From the NCBI RefSeq assembly GCF_001654455.1, contig NZ_CP015772.1:3720001-3784000 (forward strand): a stretch of DNA of 64,000 nt. The letters are read 5' to 3'. The notes under the pieces were generated by a model. It was given only the letters and a program-made list of their open reading frames with translations, was not told where the DNA came from and searched no databases. Source of the DNA: Niabella ginsenosidivorans. GTDB lineage: Bacteria; Bacteroidota; Bacteroidia; Chitinophagales; Chitinophagaceae. Both the position numbers and the translations under genes were made by a program. Within the stretch, counting starts at the first letter, position 1. Each line of letters begins with the position of its first letter. This document shows positions 11,001 to 18,525 of this stretch, in pieces.

Positions 11001-11241
11001 GCGCCCCATCCTGATGACCTCTTTTGCTTTTATCCTGGGACTGATGCCGCTGATCTTTGCATCAGGCGTGGGCGCTTTTGGCAACCGGTCCATCGGTACC
11101 GGCGCTATTGGCGGTATGTTATTCGGTACTGTGCTGGGGGTATTCGTAGTTCCCGCATTGTATATTGTTTTCCAGGGGTTGCAGGAAAGAATTAAAACGA
11201 ATAAATATGACGAGAACGGGGAGCTTATTACTGAAAAGTAA
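8083..11241 (+). CDS. RND multidrug efflux pump, HAE1 (AcrB/MexB) type
   Basis: Inner membrane proton-driven exporter, 1052 residues, full length. Twelve membrane segments are expected, the first at residues 10-28 (TVISVLIVLLGVLGLL). The proton-relay pair Asp406-Asp407 sits in the TM4 segment GIVVDDAIVVVEA and aligns with AcrB D407/D408. The TM10 lysine occurs in LLAKNAILIVEFA near residue 943. These residues and the hydrophobic-substrate layout point to the HAE1 drug/amphiphile group rather than the heavy-metal group. It is the second gene of the adaptor-pump-channel operon. Substrates cannot be told from sequence; aromatic compounds, bile salts, dyes and antibiotics are usual for the family. 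Confidence 0.97.
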   Translation: MLKRFIERPVLSTVISVLIVLLGVLGLLKLPIEQYPYISPPTVQVNATYSGANTSAVLNSVIIPLEQQINGVEGMTYMTSTATNTGSANISIFFEVGRDPDQAAVDVQNRISAATGKLPQSVIQNGITVRKQQTSNVLIISIYSDKKDYDQTFLQNYAAINVIPQLQRVSGVGGANVFGNVMTYAMRIWLKPDVMAVYGVTPADVSAALAEQNLNAAPGIFGQNSNQPFQYVITYTGTLVSTNEFGNIIIKSMGNGQYLRLKDVARIELGAQTYTGSTATDGKPSLGIAISQTPGSNAREVIINCKKVIEQAAKLFPDGVKFVYLVDINNFLSASIEKVVHTLVECFLLVFLVILIFLQDVRSTIIHGISVPVSIIGTFFFLYLFGFSVNLLTLFALVLAIGIVVDDAIVVVEAVHAKLEHGYTSPRKAAIDAMREIAPAIISITLVMASVFLPVTFVTGSAGVFYRQFGITLAISIMISALNALTLCPAIAAMFLKPPKHIQEDKEGEKVTFGKRFARAFNSGYNAVVEKYTGGVKFLTKRTWLVFIIILLFAGAFFALMKSTPTSFVPSEDMGTIFVNVTLPPGSTMERVREVDRQVDSAARKLPQVANTMRMMGRNFIAGEGSSYGMVIIRLKPWSQRPGVSDKDLIKKLIDNTSYISGAKITFMQQPTISGFGTSGGFTFQLQDRAAHSSEEFYKVGQNFLNELNKRPEIQYAATSFNPNFPQYLLSINVAKCKDAGVSVSDLLNTMGVFYGSAYVSNFNEFGQQYQVILQADPRYTASVQGLNNIMVRAGDGSMNPITEYITLKRVYGPESVTRFNMYNSMSVNGSPNNGYSTGQSLTAISETAAKVLPPGYSFEYSGISREEQNSGSQTVYVFILSLIFVYLLLSALYESYLLPFAVLLSLPVGLTGVFVFAKLFGLDNNIYMQISMIMLIGLLAKNAILIVEFALERRQKGMGLLESALEGAKARLRPILMTSFAFILGLMPLIFASGVGAFGNRSIGTGAIGGMLFGTVLGVFVVPALYIVFQGLQERIKTNKYDENGELITEK

Positions 11242-11279
11242 GGGTCTTATTTACCGGAGGCCGCGCATCCGGCATCTTT

Positions 11280-11295
11280 CCCGCCTGCCGGCGGG
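11280..11295. other. hairpin between pump and channel genes
   Basis: cccgcc / ggcggg with a tgcc loop lies in the 115-base spacer between the pump and outer membrane channel genes. There is no T run, so it may modulate rather than end transcription. Confidence 0.4.
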
Positions 11296-11356
11296 TCACT
11301 CAATTTTACTTCAGTGCAAAGCCCGGCTATGCCCCTTATATTAAACAGTTTAAAGA

Positions 11357-12742
11357 ATGAAACGCACAGTCATCATCAATAAAATACTATGGATCGTTTT
11401 TACAGCGGCCCTCGTTCCCTCCTGTAAAGTGCTGCAGCCCTATTCATCAGAAAAAAATGTAAGCGATCAGCTATACCGGGATGCAGTAACCAATGATACA
11501 GCAACCATAGCTTCAATGCCCTGGAGAGCGCTATTTACAGATCCCAGGCTTCAGCATTTAATTGATGAAGGCCTGAGCAACAACCTGGACCTGAAGATAG
11601 CCGTTGCACGAATAAAAGCTGCCCAGGCCAACCTGAAACAGGCCAACCTGGCCTATCTGCCATCGCTGCAGGCAAACGCAAGCGCCGGTCTTTACCAAAC
11701 TTCCGGAGCACAGAACACACCCGCCCAGGTTTACCAGGTTTATCTCAGCTCCAGCTGGCAGGTAGATATCTGGGGCAAGCTGAAAAGCGCCAAACGTGCG
11801 GCACTGGCCAGCCTTCTGCAAAGCGATGCTTATAAAAGGGCCGTACAAACACAATTAGTAGCTGATATTGCGACCAACTATTATGCACTGATGGCTTACG
11901 ATGCGGAATTGACCCTTACTCTTCAAACAGTGCAGAACAGGAAGGAAGATGTAAAGACCATGCAAATTTTAAAAGACGGCGATGTGGTTACCGGTGCTGC
12001 TGTTGTGCAAAGCGCCGCCAATCAGTATTCAGTGGAAGTAACTATACCCGACATCAAACAGAACATTCGCCAGACAGAGAATGCTATTTGTTATTTAACA
12101 GGCCGTGCCCCCGGCCCTATAGAAAGAGACAGCCTTTCCAATGAGCCCATTCCTGCCAACCTTTCAACAGGGGTACCCGCACAGCTCCTGGCGAACCGGC
12201 CCGATGTGCAGGAAGCAGAATACCAGTTGCGTAATGCTTTTGAAATGGTCAATGTAGCGCGTACTTATTTTTATCCTTCCTTAAACATAACCGGCGAAGC
12301 AGGTCTGTATAATACCGGCATAAAGAACTTCTTCAATGCGTCTTCTTTCTTTGCAAATATTATCGGCGGCCTTACACAGCCCATCTTTAATAACGGGTTA
12401 AATAAACAACGGTTAGCCCTTGCAAAAGCGCAGCAGGAAGAATACGCTGCTGCTTTTCAGAAAGCGCTGCTGAATGCAGGGACAGAAGTTTCCAATGCCC
12501 TGTATCAATACCAGGCGGCGGCGGACAAAAAAACAGCGCGCCGGCTGCAACTGGAAAATCTTGAAAAAGCGGTTTCCTATACCCAGCAATTATTAAAATA
12601 TTCCAACAAAGCAAACTATACAGACGTACTTACTTCTGAGCAAAGCCTGCTGGCCGCACAGCTTAGCAGCATCAATGACAAGCTGGAGCAGCTTCAGGCA
12701 GTAGTGGCATTATACGCAAGCTTAGGCGGCGGCTGGAAATAA
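11357..12742 (+). CDS. outer membrane efflux channel lipoprotein, TolC/NodT (OprM) family
   Basis: Third component of the efflux operon; it forms the exit duct through the outer membrane. 461 residues. The signal peptide ends in a lipobox VPSC (Cys23). Two repeats of the outer membrane efflux protein domain follow, each with long Ala/Gln-rich helices. Family landmarks are LIDEGLSNNLDLKIAVARIKAA in the first helix region (about 70-90), SSWQVDIWGKL (about 131-141) and LLANRPDVQEAE (about 276-287), the last being a signature of NodT/OprM channels. It lies 115 bases after the pump gene on the same strand. Confidence 0.94.
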   Translation: MKRTVIINKILWIVFTAALVPSCKVLQPYSSEKNVSDQLYRDAVTNDTATIASMPWRALFTDPRLQHLIDEGLSNNLDLKIAVARIKAAQANLKQANLAYLPSLQANASAGLYQTSGAQNTPAQVYQVYLSSSWQVDIWGKLKSAKRAALASLLQSDAYKRAVQTQLVADIATNYYALMAYDAELTLTLQTVQNRKEDVKTMQILKDGDVVTGAAVVQSAANQYSVEVTIPDIKQNIRQTENAICYLTGRAPGPIERDSLSNEPIPANLSTGVPAQLLANRPDVQEAEYQLRNAFEMVNVARTYFYPSLNITGEAGLYNTGIKNFFNASSFFANIIGGLTQPIFNNGLNKQRLALAKAQQEEYAAAFQKALLNAGTEVSNALYQYQAAADKKTARRLQLENLEKAVSYTQQLLKYSNKANYTDVLTSEQSLLAAQLSSINDKLEQLQAVVALYASLGGGWK

Positions 12743-12835
12743 TTATATCAGCGGCTTTACCCAATCATTCAACTATTTTACCCCGCAGGTTGAAACTATT
12801 GTAATTTTTCGGGATCTTGCCTGAAAGAAAATTCT

Positions 12836-14347
12836 ATGCGGTCTTTATCCCTTACAATTGCTGTATGCATTTTTGGCAGTATTGCAATGGCGTTTGCCTT
12901 TATGCATCAATGGCAATCCGGATACATCCGATTCCATAAAGATGGCAGCCTGCAATACATTCCCGATGACCAGGGGAATATTATTCCCGATTTCAGCCGG
13001 GTAGGTTACCAGACCGGGACTATTCCTATCCCCGATGTTCCCGTTGTACAAACGATCATGCCGGGGCCTGATGCTGAAGCCGCTATCCAAAATGCCATCA
13101 GTGCCCTGGCCCAAGAACCAGCAGCCCCCAATGGTTTCAGAGGCACCATCCTGCTGAAGAAGGGGCATTATTCTATTAAAAAAAATATCAGCATCAACGC
13201 GAGCGGCATCGTATTGCGCGGAGAAGGCGATGAAACGGTATTAACAGCAGAAGGCAACGAACGGCGTGCGCTGATAGAAGTATCCGGATCAGGAACGGTA
13301 AAAGAGGTAAAAGGTACCCGCACCTCCGTTACTGATGATTATGTACCGGCAGGTGCAAAAGCCATCAAAGTAGCTGATGCAGGAGCTTTTAAGCCCGGGG
13401 ATGCTGTTATTATTCATTGGTCTGCCAAACAGCAATGGATCGATGATCTGCAGATGAACCGGATTGTAGAACGGCCCGGAACCCAGCAATGGCAGGCAAA
13501 GGATTATGACTTCCGGTTTCAGCGAACGGTGACCAAAGTAGCAGGTAATACGCTGTTTATCGATAATCCCGTAGTAATGGCTATGGATCCGAAATACAAT
13601 AGTGCGGAAGTTTACAAATACCAATTTGAGGGAAGGATCTCCAACGTGGGTATAGAGAACCTGTATTGCGCATCTGCATATACTTCCGATACATCAGAAA
13701 ACCATTCCTGGAACGCCATCACTTTTAATAAGATTAAGAACGGGTGGGTAAGGCACGTAACTGCACGCTATTTTGCCTATGCATGTGTGAACCTGGGCGC
13801 ATTGGCAAAAAACATAACTGTAACCGATTGCTATTGTTTTGATCATAAATCCATCATTACCGGCGGGCGCCGTTATTCCTTCAATAATAATGGTCAACTC
13901 AATCTGTTTATGAATTGCAGGGCCAAAGACGGCCGTCATGATTATGTGACCGGCGCAAGAGTGTGCGGCCCCAATGTATTTTATAACTGCACCGCATCCA
14001 ATACACATGCTGACATTGGCCCGCATCACCGCTGGGCCATGGGCACTTTATATGACAATATAACCACCGATGGAGAAATCAATATCCAGGACAGGGGTAA
14101 CTGGGGCAGCGGTCATGGATGGGCCGGCGTGAACCAGGTGGTTTGGAACTGTACAGCAAAAAGGGCTACGGTGCAAAACCCCTGGGCATCCGGCAAAAAT
14201 TATTGCATCGGTCTTACAGGACAAAAATCACCCGGAAGACTTGCAGGAAGGCCTGATGGTGAATGGGAAGGTCAAAATAAAAAGGGCCTTGAACCGGCCT
14301 CCTTATATATAGCACAACTCAAAGCCCGTTCCGCAGCCAGGCATTGA
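12836..14347 (+). CDS. secreted right-handed beta-helix protein, possible polysaccharide lyase
   Basis: 503 residues with an N-terminal signal peptide or membrane anchor (about residues 1-22). A region at about 80-160 (DAEAAIQNAIS, TILLKKGHYSI, GIVLRGEGDETVL) is typical of the start of pectate-lyase-superfamily beta-helices, where the turn motif IVLRGEG is common. The later Asn/His/Gly-rich repeats (about 260-440, such as NVGIENLYCASAY and ITVTDCYCFDHKSI) fit helix coils. No catalytic triad can be assigned with confidence. It is 93 bases downstream of the efflux operon, on the opposite strand to the glycan-degradation genes, so it may or may not belong with them. Alternatives are a non-catalytic surface or phage-tail-like beta-helix protein. 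Confidence 0.65.
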   Translation: MRSLSLTIAVCIFGSIAMAFAFMHQWQSGYIRFHKDGSLQYIPDDQGNIIPDFSRVGYQTGTIPIPDVPVVQTIMPGPDAEAAIQNAISALAQEPAAPNGFRGTILLKKGHYSIKKNISINASGIVLRGEGDETVLTAEGNERRALIEVSGSGTVKEVKGTRTSVTDDYVPAGAKAIKVADAGAFKPGDAVIIHWSAKQQWIDDLQMNRIVERPGTQQWQAKDYDFRFQRTVTKVAGNTLFIDNPVVMAMDPKYNSAEVYKYQFEGRISNVGIENLYCASAYTSDTSENHSWNAITFNKIKNGWVRHVTARYFAYACVNLGALAKNITVTDCYCFDHKSIITGGRRYSFNNNGQLNLFMNCRAKDGRHDYVTGARVCGPNVFYNCTASNTHADIGPHHRWAMGTLYDNITTDGEINIQDRGNWGSGHGWAGVNQVVWNCTAKRATVQNPWASGKNYCIGLTGQKSPGRLAGRPDGEWEGQNKKGLEPASLYIAQLKARSAARH

Positions 14348-15371
14348 GCACTTCGTGGCCTATCACAAATAATACGGAAGTGACATTTTGATCAGACCGA
14401 AAAGTTTCTTCAAAACGTAACGCTTTTTTATTGGTCTGTAATGAATTTCACTTGCATGTTATACCAATTAGATTAAAAAAGTATTGTCATCCGGCCTGAC
14501 GAAGTAAGTTTGTCAAATGAATTATGGTTCGACAAGCTGTTAATGACAAGTGTTGTAAGTTATTGGAAATGAATCTACATAAGGAACGTCATTCCGACCG
14601 AATGGAGCAGAGCGGAATGAGCGGAGGAATCTCTCTGAGAATACAGAGATCCCTCGGCTGCGCTGCCAATGACACATTTGTAAGTAACTGATTTGTACTA
14701 TTCTTTTCGCATCCACATGTATACCTTATTTAAAGCTTCCCTGGTATTTTTTTTATTTGTACCTTTTTGCTTGTCCAAAAAGGTACCCAAAAAAGACTCC
14801 CGAAATCGGTTACGGCACGATTTCGGGGAGCACTTCTATCGGCTTCAGCATATAGTGGTATGTTTCGCTGAAAGCGAAACGCTCAGCTGTTGAATTGCTA
14901 TCATTAAGCTGATATAGCCCTACATTTAGAAAACGCTTTCAATTTGAAAGAACAAATAAATACGTCATCGCATCATTGATTTGGGCCACCAATAATTTAC
15001 TCGGGATGACGATTAAAAAAAATTTGTCATCCGAATGAACTTAAATGCAATGTTTTTATGGTTGCCTCACCACTACATTGCTTATTGAACGGATTTTAAT
15101 GTATAAAAGGTATTATATCCCGCTGTTCCGGACTTTCGGAACGCAGACTTCCGCCAATGGCGGAAGCGCAGATGGTTGGTTGTCTGCGCTGTTCTGCGAT
15201 CTTTGCGGGAACAGGGAACGGCACCAACCCTTTCTTTTGATTCTTCGGAGATGTCGGAAATGCCATATTCTAAAATAGATTCATCTGCTTCTGGGAACTT
15301 TTTAAATGCTCTGGCTACTTAGCCGCAACACTTTGATTTATCTTTATAAGCCTGGAAAATGGCTTCACCTG
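14348..15371. other. 1-kb repeat-rich intergenic region without a gene
   Basis: Lies between two convergent genes. It holds a stretch at 14580-14680 with clustered imperfect palindromes (cattccgaccgaatgg; ggaatctct facing agagatccc), a double hairpin at 14759-14827, and inverted-repeat-rich sequence at 15125-15170 (ttccgg-actttcggaa; cttccgccaatggcggaag). The mixture looks like several eroded intergenic repeats. Open frames here are short, in different phases and without protein character. Confidence 0.6.
14759..14827. repeat. double-hairpin intergenic repeat
   Basis: First hairpin: gtacctttttg / caaaaaggtac (14759-14769, 14776-14786) with a six-base loop. Second hairpin: cccgaaatcg / cgatttcggg (14799-14808, 14818-14827) with a nine-base loop. 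Both stems are perfect. The arrangement is of REP-element type; no second copy was found in this window. Confidence 0.65.
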
Positions 15372-16511
15372 CTAACGAAGCAGTGCGGTGGCGCACCAAA
15401 GCAGCGGAGCCTGGCCGTGCAGATCACCGGTGATGCGTTTACGATCCAGGTAGTATTGATGATCATTTTTCTTATTGGTGCCTTCGCATACATCTGTAAC
15501 AGCGCCATCCGCATTGATGTATGTAATTAATGAAAGCCAGGCCCTGCGCGCAGCAGGCCCATATATATTTTTATCCAGCCACCCTTCTTTTACACCGGTG
15601 ATAAACGCAAAGGCAAACATGCCGGTAGCCGATGTTTCTTTCCAGGAAGCAGGATCATCGATCAACTGCCGCCACATACCATCTGCTGCCTGATACTTTA
15701 ATAAGGCGGCCATCATTTTTTTATACCCTTCCATTATCCGTGGCCTGTCCGGGTTGTCCTTTGGTAAAGAGCGCAACAGTTCGCTCATTCCGGCAGCCAT
15801 CCAGCCATTGCCCCTGCCCCAGTAATACGGTACATCCGGTGCATGATAAAAAAGCCCGCTGGGCTGCTGCAGTGAATCCAGGTAAAAGACCATTTCATGA
15901 GCCGCCTTATCAATATACCTGCGATTCCCCGTAGCCCTGTATGCCTGCGACTGAACCGCTGTGATCATAAACATATCATCGATCCACAGCCGGGTTTGCC
16001 AGCTCAGCCCTTTGTTATAAAAACGATAAGATTCAGCGGTTACCCTTTTGCCCTCCGGCGGACCCCATTGCTTATCCGCAAATAATTTTCCCGGTTTCAG
16101 GTAACGGGCATCTCTTGTTTGCAGGTATAATTCCAGCGGCACTGATCCGAATACGGTGTAGTCCACATGATCAGGTACCGGGATCAATGTATCCTGGTCT
16201 GCAAACAGGGGCTCAAAACGATCCGCCATTTGCCGGGTCAGCGATCTATTGCCGGTTACCTTAGCAAATGTCAAAACACCATACCAGGTGCAGGTTTCAG
16301 GGTAGGTGATTACACGGGGCGGCCCTGGCCGGTTAAAATTGGTATGCGGGGTTTCCACAAAGCGCGCTGCGATCCGGTCACCAATCTCTTTTGGCGATGT
16401 ACCTTTGGGCCAGTTTTGAAATACATCCATCTTTTGAGACTGTGCAGCAATATTAGTACTGCCCAGCAGCATGATAGCAGGGCTTGTAAGGAAAATGGTT
16501 AAGGATTTCAT
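15372..16511 (-). CDS. GH105 unsaturated rhamnogalacturonyl/uronyl hydrolase
   Basis: Glycosidase of the (alpha/alpha)6 barrel type that removes 4,5-unsaturated uronic acid from oligosaccharides released by lyases. The ATG at 16511 gives a signal peptide, MKSLTIFLTSPAIMLLGS, ending near AAQ at residue 24; a longer frame to 16541 begins with TTG and is not preferred. Typical features are TWYGVLTFA (about 76-84), the substrate-site Asp in HVDYTVFGS (about 117), the conserved catalytic region WIDDMFM (Asp178/Asp179) and YYWGRGNGWM (about 252-261). 379 residues is normal. It is the last gene of the susC1 transcription unit, 490 bases after the SASA esterase gene. Confidence 0.9.
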   Translation of the reverse strand: MKSLTIFLTSPAIMLLGSTNIAAQSQKMDVFQNWPKGTSPKEIGDRIAARFVETPHTNFNRPGPPRVITYPETCTWYGVLTFAKVTGNRSLTRQMADRFEPLFADQDTLIPVPDHVDYTVFGSVPLELYLQTRDARYLKPGKLFADKQWGPPEGKRVTAESYRFYNKGLSWQTRLWIDDMFMITAVQSQAYRATGNRRYIDKAAHEMVFYLDSLQQPSGLFYHAPDVPYYWGRGNGWMAAGMSELLRSLPKDNPDRPRIMEGYKKMMAALLKYQAADGMWRQLIDDPASWKETSATGMFAFAFITGVKEGWLDKNIYGPAARRAWLSLITYINADGAVTDVCEGTNKKNDHQYYLDRKRITGDLHGQAPLLWCATALLR

Positions 16512-16614
16512 GTATCTGTTTTTATTTTTTTCGTTGATCAAAAAGTTGTGTCCGCCAGTCCCGATTGTATTATTTCATAAGGCTGTCAATGCTAATAAAC
16601 AATAATGGCAGAAT

Positions 16615-16834
16615 GTCATCCTGAGTTTTCCATTTATAAAAACAAAATTAATGAGGCGATGACAATCATTCTTACGGGTCACCCTGCCCCGAATGTTCGG
16701 GGTGTTTCAGGGTCTACTCCTGTTTCAGGGTCCGGGTGAGCGATCAATAGATGCCGAAACAATTCCGAACTATCGGAACGGCATGACAAAAAGAAAGATT
16801 GATTTTCAAAACAATAACACATCTGTTATTGGCA
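16615..16834 (+). repeat. dispersed intergenic repeat, copy 1
   Basis: Copy of a sequence also found inverted at 57493-57720. The core at 16723-16834 (112 bases) matches the other copy with about four differences; it includes gagcgatcaatagatgccg and gcatgacaaaaagaaag. A weaker flank at 16615-16690 (gagttttccatt, then gaggcgatgacaatc) also matches, with a diverged middle. The rest of the 489-base gap to 17000 carries further repeat-like text (gcttcgacaagctcagcatgac near 16912). No open frame here looks real. Confidence 0.85.
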
Positions 16835-17000
16835 ACCCGCCCCGCCAGAATGACTTTGTCGGGCTGGCGTGCCGGTCAGACGGGCCTGACGAAGGGTGAT
16901 TTTATAATCGTGCTTCGACAAGCTCAGCATGACAATCAATATTGGCACCAAAAAAAGTAGGTGTCACCCAGCCTGCCGAAGGGCATGGTTCGACAGGCCT

Positions 17001-18515
17001 TTATTGTTTATTCATGGTTTCACCGGGCCAGTCGTCTGTCCGGTACGGAGATGCGGGCAATCCGGCCTCATTATACAACAGTGCATGCGGGAAATGCTTC
17101 CATCCGTAACGCACAGCCACGGGCTGCTGCACTGCCTCGCTCCATACAACAACCGTATTACCTTCAATCCTTGCATTTGCAGGCACAAATTGCTGATCCT
17201 TACCTGCAATCATAAACTCAGCGGCTGCTCCATCTTTCAATATCAATCCCCCATCTGCAAAATGAAACCGGACCCTGATCTTATTTCCCTGCGTTTGCAT
17301 GCCCTCGTATACCGGGCCCGAATACGGGATCTTTTTCCCGTAATCCTTTGCCAATGCCCATAAAGCCAGCCGGTGGCCTACCACATCTTTAGTACGCGGG
17401 TGAATGTTCAGAGAATCGCCTATATCTGTAATCACAGCCATCCCTGTATGGGGAACAGATTTATACGTAAGCAGCTGTGCTTCTCTTATTTCCGGGTTTT
17501 GCTTATAATGCGGGGCGATCTGTACAAAATAAAAAGGAAAATCATCCTTCCATTCCTGCCGCCAGCTGTTGATCAGGGCAGGAAATAATTTACGGTACTG
17601 GCAGGCACGATCCGCATTCGATTCTCCCTGGTACCAGATCGCTCCTTTAATGGTAAAAGGGATCAAAGGATGGATCATGGCATTGTACAGTTTGGAGGGA
17701 GATTTGGAGTTCTTAAGCGGATCAACCGGCTTTACAGGCTTCTTATTTCCGGCAGTGTCCTTTTTCCATTTATCCAGTTGCAGTTCATAATGCTTCAGGT
17801 CATCCGGATACGTCTTCATTGCCGTTTTATAACGATCCAGTATGGGCAAAAAATCTTTATCGGACAATAACACTTCCTTCCGAACCCATGATTCAGCGGG
17901 CGTTCCGCCCCAGGAGGAATGAATGAGCCCCACCGGAAACCCGGTTGTCTTACGGATCTCCCGGCCGAAATAGTAAGCAACTGCTGAAAAGCCGGCTACC
18001 GTTTGTGGGGTGCAGGCATCCCATTGCCCGTTTACATCCGCTAACGGTTCATCTGCCACTTCCTGTTTTACCGTAAACAAACGTAATTCAGGATCACCGG
18101 CCTTTGCTATCTCTTCTTCATAATGAAACACCCCCGTACGCCAGGCTTTTTGCTTGCCCAGCGGAAACTCCATATTGGACTGGCCGGAACATAACCATAC
18201 CTCACCCAGTAAAACATTTTTAACCGTGATTGTATTGCTGCCCTTAAAAAGAATGGAATAAGGGCCACCTGCCGCAATGGTTTGCACACGCACCTGCCAG
18301 CGCCCTTCTTTACCGGCTGTAACGCTGACCGGTTGCCGGTTCCAACTGCATTGCACCGTTACTTTTTCACCGGCAGCAGCCCAGCCCCATAAGGCCACCC
18401 TGGTATTTTGCTCCAATACCATATTGTCTGCTATCAGCGCCGGTAACTTTATTTCGGCATGCGCATTGCCAAACAACAATAGCGCTGCTACAGGAAGTAT
18501 CCATTTATTTTTCAT
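17001..18515 (-). CDS. sialate O-acetylesterase-like carbohydrate esterase (SASA family)
   Basis: Secreted SGNH-type esterase that removes acetyl groups from glycans. 504 residues with a signal peptide ending near AHA (residue 20). An N-terminal beta domain (about 21-100) precedes the catalytic motif GEVWLCSGQSNM (about 104-115, nucleophile Ser113). Downstream are GTPAESW (about 209-215), IWYQGESNA (about 295-303) and a His in the HPRTKDVVGHRLALW region, all family hallmarks. Despite the family name, sialic acid is not implied; in polysaccharide loci these enzymes act on acetylated plant or microbial glycans. It starts ten bases after the GH29 stop codon, so the two are co-transcribed. Confidence 0.92.
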   Translation of the reverse strand: MKNKWILPVAALLLFGNAHAEIKLPALIADNMVLEQNTRVALWGWAAAGEKVTVQCSWNRQPVSVTAGKEGRWQVRVQTIAAGGPYSILFKGSNTITVKNVLLGEVWLCSGQSNMEFPLGKQKAWRTGVFHYEEEIAKAGDPELRLFTVKQEVADEPLADVNGQWDACTPQTVAGFSAVAYYFGREIRKTTGFPVGLIHSSWGGTPAESWVRKEVLLSDKDFLPILDRYKTAMKTYPDDLKHYELQLDKWKKDTAGNKKPVKPVDPLKNSKSPSKLYNAMIHPLIPFTIKGAIWYQGESNADRACQYRKLFPALINSWRQEWKDDFPFYFVQIAPHYKQNPEIREAQLLTYKSVPHTGMAVITDIGDSLNIHPRTKDVVGHRLALWALAKDYGKKIPYSGPVYEGMQTQGNKIRVRFHFADGGLILKDGAAAEFMIAGKDQQFVPANARIEGNTVVVWSEAVQQPVAVRYGWKHFPHALLYNEAGLPASPYRTDDWPGETMNKQ

Positions 18516-18525
18516 GCCTGCTTTT

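Noticed and set aside
14693-14893. 66-codon plus-strand open frame with a hydrophobic start
   Set aside because: It runs through the double hairpin repeat, whose translation makes up its second half.
14929-14940. gaaaacgctttc, a LacI/CcpA-like palindrome
   Set aside because: It lies between two convergent genes, away from any promoter, so a regulatory role is unlikely.
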